From Candidatus Obscuribacter sp. (GTDB lineage Bacteria > Cyanobacteriota > Vampirovibrionia > Obscuribacterales > Obscuribacteraceae), in the NCBI GenBank assembly GCA_016718315.1, contig JADKDV010000005.1, forward strand, positions 310,001-374,000: a stretch of 64,000 nt of DNA, in the 5' to 3' direction. Below are positions 60,401 to 64,000 of this stretch, piece by piece. The notes below the pieces were generated by a model that made no database searches, was not told the origin of the DNA, and was given only the letters and a program-made list of their open reading frames with translations. Numbering within the stretch: the stretch's first letter is position 1; every line of letters starts with the position of its first letter. The translations under genes were made by a program, and so were the position numbers.

Positions 60401-61456
60401 ATGGAAGCGACTGAAAAGAACTATATACTCGCTGCTATCGACGCCCCAGATCCCGACAACTTCGCCCAGGTAATTGCGCTGCACAAGCTCAATCCGGGGG
60501 CTGAAGTGATTGTCATGCTGACAGGTCGTCCTGTTCGTTTTGGTGCCACAAAAGATCACGCTAACTGGGAGTGGGATACTCGCAGTTCGCAAATGGCACA
60601 GGAAGCCAGCGCTGCTCGTGCGCGCAACTTTTTGCGTCACTTTGATGTGCCCATTTCTCGTGTCTACGATGGTGGCATCGCCCCGCGCACGCTTGTGCCT
60701 CACTGGCTCCACTTCCAGGAATACTACAAGTTTTTGGATGTCGACCCTTTGTCTGCCCTGCGTCACAGTGAGCTGGAGCCGCAAGAGGACTTGATCAAGC
60801 TATTGCTTTCTTTGCCGCCCAAGTCGGTCAAAGTAGCCGTCGGTGGACCGATGACTGGCATCAATCAGCTAATCACGCGCTGTCCTGAAGTGGCGACGCG
60901 CTTTAGCGAATTGCATGCCATGTTTGCTACCTGGGGCAATGTCCAGCTCATGCAGTTTGACGAAAAGCCCCGTGGCGCACTGCAGTTTAACGTCGCCTGC
61001 GATCCGCAAGCGGCGCACAATGTCATCTACGGGCTCGATTGTCCAATTTATCTGATGCCCACCGAAGTCACGCGTGTACAGTCCATCGGCTTTGTCAACG
61101 CGCAAGCACTGCGCGACGCTCTGCCCGATAACCGTGGCACACGCATGCTCTATCATCTCTATGCTCTGTGGTACGACGCAGCCGTCAAGCCCCGGCAGGA
61201 GAAGAACAAAGACGAGCTCATTTTCATTCACGACATTGTCGCTGCCTTTAGTCTCGACCCCGAGCTGCGCCAGTCGATATACAATGTCGTGCCTGTCGAA
61301 ATCACCGCTGTCCCTTACTTGCAGCGTGATGCTGCCGACTGGGGCAAGTTGCTGATGAAGCAGACTGACGGCAAAACCAATATCTTTGCCGCCACTGCTC
61401 TCACCCCCGAGGGTGCTGCCAATTATCTGAGCGCTCTCAAACGTGTCTTTGCTTGA
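60401..61456 (+). CDS. Inosine-uridine nucleoside hydrolase-like protein
   Basis: 351 residues. The IUNH fold is seen in AIDAPDPDNFAQVIAL (residues 13-28, the Asp cluster that holds calcium; the usual DTDPGxDD is altered), KVAVGGPMTGINQLI, LQFNVACDPQAAHNVI, CPIYLMPTEVTR and ELIFIHDIVAAFSLDPEL. Nucleoside hydrolases split ribonucleosides into base and ribose; some act on NAD-related nucleosides such as nicotinamide riboside. The changed metal motif makes the activity uncertain. GAGGGAG precedes the ATG. One of two such genes flanking a Nudix hydrolase; the paralogue follows 970 bases later. Confidence 0.8.
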   Translation: MEATEKNYILAAIDAPDPDNFAQVIALHKLNPGAEVIVMLTGRPVRFGATKDHANWEWDTRSSQMAQEASAARARNFLRHFDVPISRVYDGGIAPRTLVPHWLHFQEYYKFLDVDPLSALRHSELEPQEDLIKLLLSLPPKSVKVAVGGPMTGINQLITRCPEVATRFSELHAMFATWGNVQLMQFDEKPRGALQFNVACDPQAAHNVIYGLDCPIYLMPTEVTRVQSIGFVNAQALRDALPDNRGTRMLYHLYALWYDAAVKPRQEKNKDELIFIHDIVAAFSLDPELRQSIYNVVPVEITAVPYLQRDAADWGKLLMKQTDGKTNIFAATALTPEGAANYLSALKRVFA

Positions 61457-61484
61457 GCCAAATCAAGTAAAGATGAGGAATATT

Positions 61485-61504
61485 GAGCACTTTGGTGCTC
61501 TTTT
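61485..61504 (+). terminator. Short terminator
   Basis: GAGCAC/GTGCTC with loop TTTG, directly followed by TTTT. It lies between the nucleoside hydrolase-like and Nudix genes. Confidence 0.6.
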
Positions 61505-61547
61505 GCAAACGGGAGCAAAACTCCCAAAGACCTATAGAGGCAATTAA

Positions 61548-62294
61548 ATGTCAAACCAAGCCAACATCTCCAGCACTCCCTGTGGTATCGCCCTGAGTGG
61601 CGAAACCGGAATCGACCTGGCTCTCGTCAATGAGGCCAAGCCTTTTACCAATTGGCTCGCCGAAGTTGACCGCGAGCGCTTCAAGGTGCAGTCCATCCAT
61701 GTCCAGTCGGTGGACATGTTTGGTCCCCGTGTCGGTTTTGTCAAGTTTAAGGCCGAGGTGACCGATGCTGACGGCCGTGCTTTGCCCGGCATCATCTTTG
61801 CCCGTGGTGGCTCGGTATCGGTACTGGCTGTGCTCCTTTGCGAGGGCAAGTCCTATGTCGTCACCACGGTGCAGCCACGTCTGGCCACCGGCAAATTCGA
61901 ATTCGTCGAAGTCTGTGCCGGCATGCTCGATGGCTCAGGCAACTTCGCCGGCGTCGCTGCCAAAGAGCTCAAGGAAGAGCTGGACATCGAGATCTCGGCA
62001 TCGGACCTGACCAATTTGAGCGAGCTTTCTGGAGCTCCCGATGGCATGTATCTCTCGCCCGGTGCTTGCGAGGAGACCATTCGCTTCTTCGCCTTCACCC
62101 GCACGGTGAGCCGCCCTGAGCTCAACGCCATGCAAGGCAAGTGCACCGGTGCTCTCGATGAAGGTGAGCAAATCACCCTCAAGATTGTCGAGCTGGATGC
62201 GCTACTCGGCCTGCCCGACGCCAAGTCGGTGGTGGCCTACACGCTCTTCCAGCAGCACAAGGACAAGGTGCGAGATCTGACCGTAGCTGCCTAG
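61548..62294 (+). CDS. Nudix hydrolase resembling ADP-sugar diphosphatase (NUDX14 type)
   Basis: 248 residues. The domain begins with RGGSVSVLAVLLCEGKSYVV, TTVQPRLATGKFEFVEVCAG, then the Nudix box 125-146: GMLDGSGNFAGVAAKELKEE followed by LDIEI. Compared with the consensus, the first Glu is Gly131 and Arg is Lys139, while Glu140, Glu143 and Glu144 are kept. The order 'GK.EF.E..AGMLD..G.F.G.A..E..EE' is that of plant NUDX14-like ADP-sugar diphosphatases. It may split ADP-glucose, ADP-ribose or UDP-sugars. AGAGGC precedes the ATG. Placed between two nucleoside-hydrolase-like genes. Confidence 0.85.
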   Translation: MSNQANISSTPCGIALSGETGIDLALVNEAKPFTNWLAEVDRERFKVQSIHVQSVDMFGPRVGFVKFKAEVTDADGRALPGIIFARGGSVSVLAVLLCEGKSYVVTTVQPRLATGKFEFVEVCAGMLDGSGNFAGVAAKELKEELDIEISASDLTNLSELSGAPDGMYLSPGACEETIRFFAFTRTVSRPELNAMQGKCTGALDEGEQITLKIVELDALLGLPDAKSVVAYTLFQQHKDKVRDLTVAA

Positions 62295-62335
62295 TAACGG
62301 ACGCTGCGGTCAGGTTTACTTGAGCTAACAGCGTC

Positions 62336-62371
62336 GCGCAGTCACTCCTGCTTGCAGGCATGTGACTGCGC
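62336..62371 (+). terminator. Hairpin after the Nudix gene
   Basis: A perfect 10-bp stem GCGCAGTCAC/GTGACTGCGC around 16 bases, within which CCTG/CAGG can pair. No T tract. Confidence 0.55.
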
Positions 62372-62425
62372 CATTCTGATTGCGCGTGCGCCAAATTGAT
62401 CACACAAAACCTAGAGGTCCAATCA

Positions 62426-63547
62426 ATGGATTCCAAGAATAGGCCAAAACTACCCGTCGTTATTCCGCTCTTTCGCAATTTGTTTGTCATCACCGATCCC
62501 GGCCGCGACCAGGACGATGAAGACGTGCTCGTCATGCTCAACCGCCTAATCCGGCTGCAGATTTTGCAGGTCATGGGTGTGGTGGCAAACATGGCACCGG
62601 CTGTCCAGCGTGCGCGCCTGGCCAAGGGCTCACTCAACCAGCTCGGTCATACCGATATCCCGGTGGGTATTGGCTCCACCTGCCTGCAAAAGGAAGATGA
62701 CGGGCTCGACTATCAGTTTGCAGTGAGCTATCTGGCCGAGCGTGAGACTCTGGTCAATGGCGAAGAGCTTATCCTCGAGACCCTACGTCAGGCTCGTCCC
62801 AAGAGCATCGTGCTCTTGCTCATCTCCGGTCTGACCGATGCGGCTGCTGTCTTGCGTGAGCATCATTACCTCTTTAGCCAGGCGGTGCGGCGCGTCGTCA
62901 TCATGGGCGGTGTCATGACCAAGGATGAGACTCCGGTGCTCGACGCTGACGGTCGCATGTTGCCTGACATGACCGCGCAAAATCACGCTTTTGACAAGGA
63001 GTCGACGGCGTTTCTCTATCGGCAGCTCCAGGACATGGGCATCCCCATCACGGTGGTGTCGCGTCACTCTGCCACTGCCGCCAAGACACCACGTGCTGTC
63101 TATGACGAAATGGCTGCCACCGGTCATCCTATCGGTGTGCGCTTGCTCGAAGCTCAGAAGAAGGCTATCGAGGAGCTGTGGCGCCGCGTCTTTATGGCCG
63201 AAGGTGATCCTGCTCGCCATGGTCTGCCCATGCGCTGCGACCGTAATTGGTTTCAGTCGGCCTTTCTGGGTGGCAAGGGGGCTGATCGCAAGGCGGAAGA
63301 CAGCATCTGGGATCTGGTCGAGAGTTTTAACCTCTATGACCCGGTCACGCTTGTTGCCTGCATTCCCAACCTGCGCGAGCATTTCTTCTCCCCCACTGTG
63401 GTAGAAGTCCACGGCGTTGAGCATCTGGTCGTCGGTGTCTCGGCTACCACTCATAATGTGCGAGACCCGGCCGCTCTGGCTGAGTTTCTCAAGTCGATGC
63501 TGGTGGAGAGTCTGGTCAACGCTCTCGCTGAGCAAAAGGCGGCGTAG
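62426..63547 (+). CDS. Inosine-uridine nucleoside hydrolase family protein
   Basis: 373 residues. FVITDPGRDQDDEDVLVMLN (residues 20-39) is close to the canonical calcium-binding motif, with Asp24, Asp28, Asp30 and Asp31. RPKSIVLLLISGLTDAAAVL, RVVIMGGVMTKDE, NHAFDKESTAFLYRQLQDMG then IPITVVSRHSA follow the family order; SFNLYDPVTLVACIPNLREH supplies the late Asp. Expected reaction: hydrolysis of the N-glycosidic bond of nucleosides. It is longer than typical IUNH (about 310). The ATG at 62426 has AGAGG nine bases before it, preferred over the TTG at 62396. Paralogous to the gene at 60401, which has a weaker metal motif. Confidence 0.86.
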   Translation: MDSKNRPKLPVVIPLFRNLFVITDPGRDQDDEDVLVMLNRLIRLQILQVMGVVANMAPAVQRARLAKGSLNQLGHTDIPVGIGSTCLQKEDDGLDYQFAVSYLAERETLVNGEELILETLRQARPKSIVLLLISGLTDAAAVLREHHYLFSQAVRRVVIMGGVMTKDETPVLDADGRMLPDMTAQNHAFDKESTAFLYRQLQDMGIPITVVSRHSATAAKTPRAVYDEMAATGHPIGVRLLEAQKKAIEELWRRVFMAEGDPARHGLPMRCDRNWFQSAFLGGKGADRKAEDSIWDLVESFNLYDPVTLVACIPNLREHFFSPTVVEVHGVEHLVVGVSATTHNVRDPAALAEFLKSMLVESLVNALAEQKAA

Positions 63548-63581
63548 TACAAGAGTATGCTGTAGGTTAGCTGCTTGCAAT

Positions 63582-63633
63582 GTTAGGACAGCCAGCGAGT
63601 GTCTTTTGAGACAACGTTGGCTGTCCCCCTAAC
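63582..63633 (+). terminator. Hairpin closing the right-hand gene group
   Basis: GTTAGGACAGCCA and TGGCTGTCC...CCTAAC pair with small bulges; an inner TGTCTTTTGAGACA can also fold. TTATTAAAAGG follows rather than a clean T tract. Confidence 0.6.
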
Positions 63634-63899
63634 TTATTAAAAGGCTTCCTATCACTTTGCTTGAGGTAGCCGCAAGTTTTATAATTTTGGGACGTGATAC
63701 TATACTGTAGAGTATATTTAAAATAGCAAAATACCAACAGAATAAGGCTCAGTCCATCGAGATAAGGCACGGTTTTGTGCCAGTCTTAAGAATGTTGCCG
63801 AGACGGACCATTGGTCCGTCTCGAGCCAGGCCCGTTAGAGGGCATCGCGACTGGTATTAGTGTTTATACCGTGGCGAGATGATGATGGGATCTGTAGTA
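63634..63899 (+). other. Intergenic region with convergent hairpins
   Basis: No gene. It holds AT-rich sequence (63670-63740) and a perfect hairpin described separately. Confidence 0.35.
63799..63823 (-). terminator. Hairpin downstream of the minus-strand frame at the window edge
   Basis: A perfect 11-bp stem CGAGACGGACC/GGTCCGTCTCG with a three-base loop. No T tract on either strand. It resembles the hairpins behind other genes of this style. Confidence 0.6.
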
Positions 63900-64000
63900 T
63901 CAGATCCGGAAGGGACGCCAGCAGGCAAGATAGCTGCCCACGCCCGCTGTGGCGCCGACGATCAAGACCTTGATGTGGAACGTGGCCATAAGCGAGGACA
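63900..64000 (-). CDS. C-terminal end of a small hydrophobic protein, cut by the window edge or starting at 63989
   Basis: The minus-strand frame is open from the edge to a TGA at 63900-63902. An ATG at 63989 would give MATFHIKVLIVGATAGVGSY and a short end LACWRPFRI, 29 residues with one hydrophobic segment. Whether this is the start or an internal Met cannot be decided because the upstream DNA is outside the window. C-rich codons and the downstream hairpin support a real gene. Function unknown. Confidence 0.5.
   Translation of the reverse strand, partial: SSLMATFHIKVLIVGATAGVGSYLACWRPFRI

Noticed and set aside
54809..63989. Idea that the right part of the window is a prophage
   Set aside because: Apart from the SYRKTP-type protein there are no structural, integrase, terminase or lysis genes and no attachment repeats in view.

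Overview
The window looks like a chromosomal segment of a bacterium from the Melainabacteria/Vampirovibrionia branch next to Cyanobacteria, most likely an Obscuribacter-like organism. This is an inference from gene content: an AMIN-domain protein fused to TPRs, many TPR proteins, a protein with the short 'YGEPRKYLTMDARLKELE' type module, membrane-anchored Ser/Thr kinases in tandem, an SLH-domain lipoprotein and a BT1-type carrier. There is no rRNA, tRNA or CRISPR array in the window, and no insertion sequence was recognised, so the taxonomy rests on protein style alone.

Layout. 1-904: end of an unknown gene coupled to an isochorismatase-type hydrolase. 1134-3973: the TldD/TldE protease pair. 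4144-10513 (minus): a large membrane protein, a MaoC-like hotdog protein, a pantothenate kinase fused to an HD hydrolase, a purple-acid-phosphatase-like enzyme and a small membrane protein. 11357-12214: an alternative sigma-70 factor. 12406-16889: TPR, OmpA-type and secreted proteins. 17293-22206: an unknown small protein, a frameshifted MFS carrier, two acetyltransferases and a TPR protein. 22407-25344 (minus): an S53 peptidase and an HtpX-type protease. 25776-33753: prolyl oligopeptidase, DUF4304-like protein, alpha/beta hydrolase, a Nudix plus HExxH pair, and a heptose-phosphate adenylyltransferase-like protein. 33760-41823: AMIN-TPR protein, methylmalonyl-CoA epimerase, class I aldolase, LysM protein, RNase II-type exonuclease. 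41833-49430: broken SLH lipoprotein, M23 peptidase, YbaK, SPFH protein, a PilB-N/TPR protein, a His-rich protein and an ABC-2 exporter. 49965-54612: TPR and coiled-coil proteins and two adjacent kinases. 54809-57204 (minus): unknown protein, small membrane protein, BT1-type carrier. 57830-63547: USP-like protein, CDF metal transporter, a 16-residue peptide gene, a small basic protein, and two nucleoside-hydrolase-like enzymes around a Nudix hydrolase.

Two gene styles alternate along the window. One set (TldD/TldE, aldolase, epimerase, YbaK, TPR and kinase genes) has mixed, T-rich codons. The other set (for example 371-904, 11357-12214, 17293-19837, 22407-25344, 30592-32819, 49965-51233, 54809-63547) favours C-ending codons such as CTC, CGC, GTC and ATC; many of these genes have a clear Shine-Dalgarno and are followed by a hairpin. 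The second set is rich in enzymes of nucleoside, ADP-sugar and cofactor handling. Two genes of this kind (10513 and 25344 starts, minus strand) share a two-block upstream element at nearly identical spacing and distance from the start codon. Two genes carry single-base frameshifts (near 18743 and 42203-42208), which could be assembly errors or real decay.
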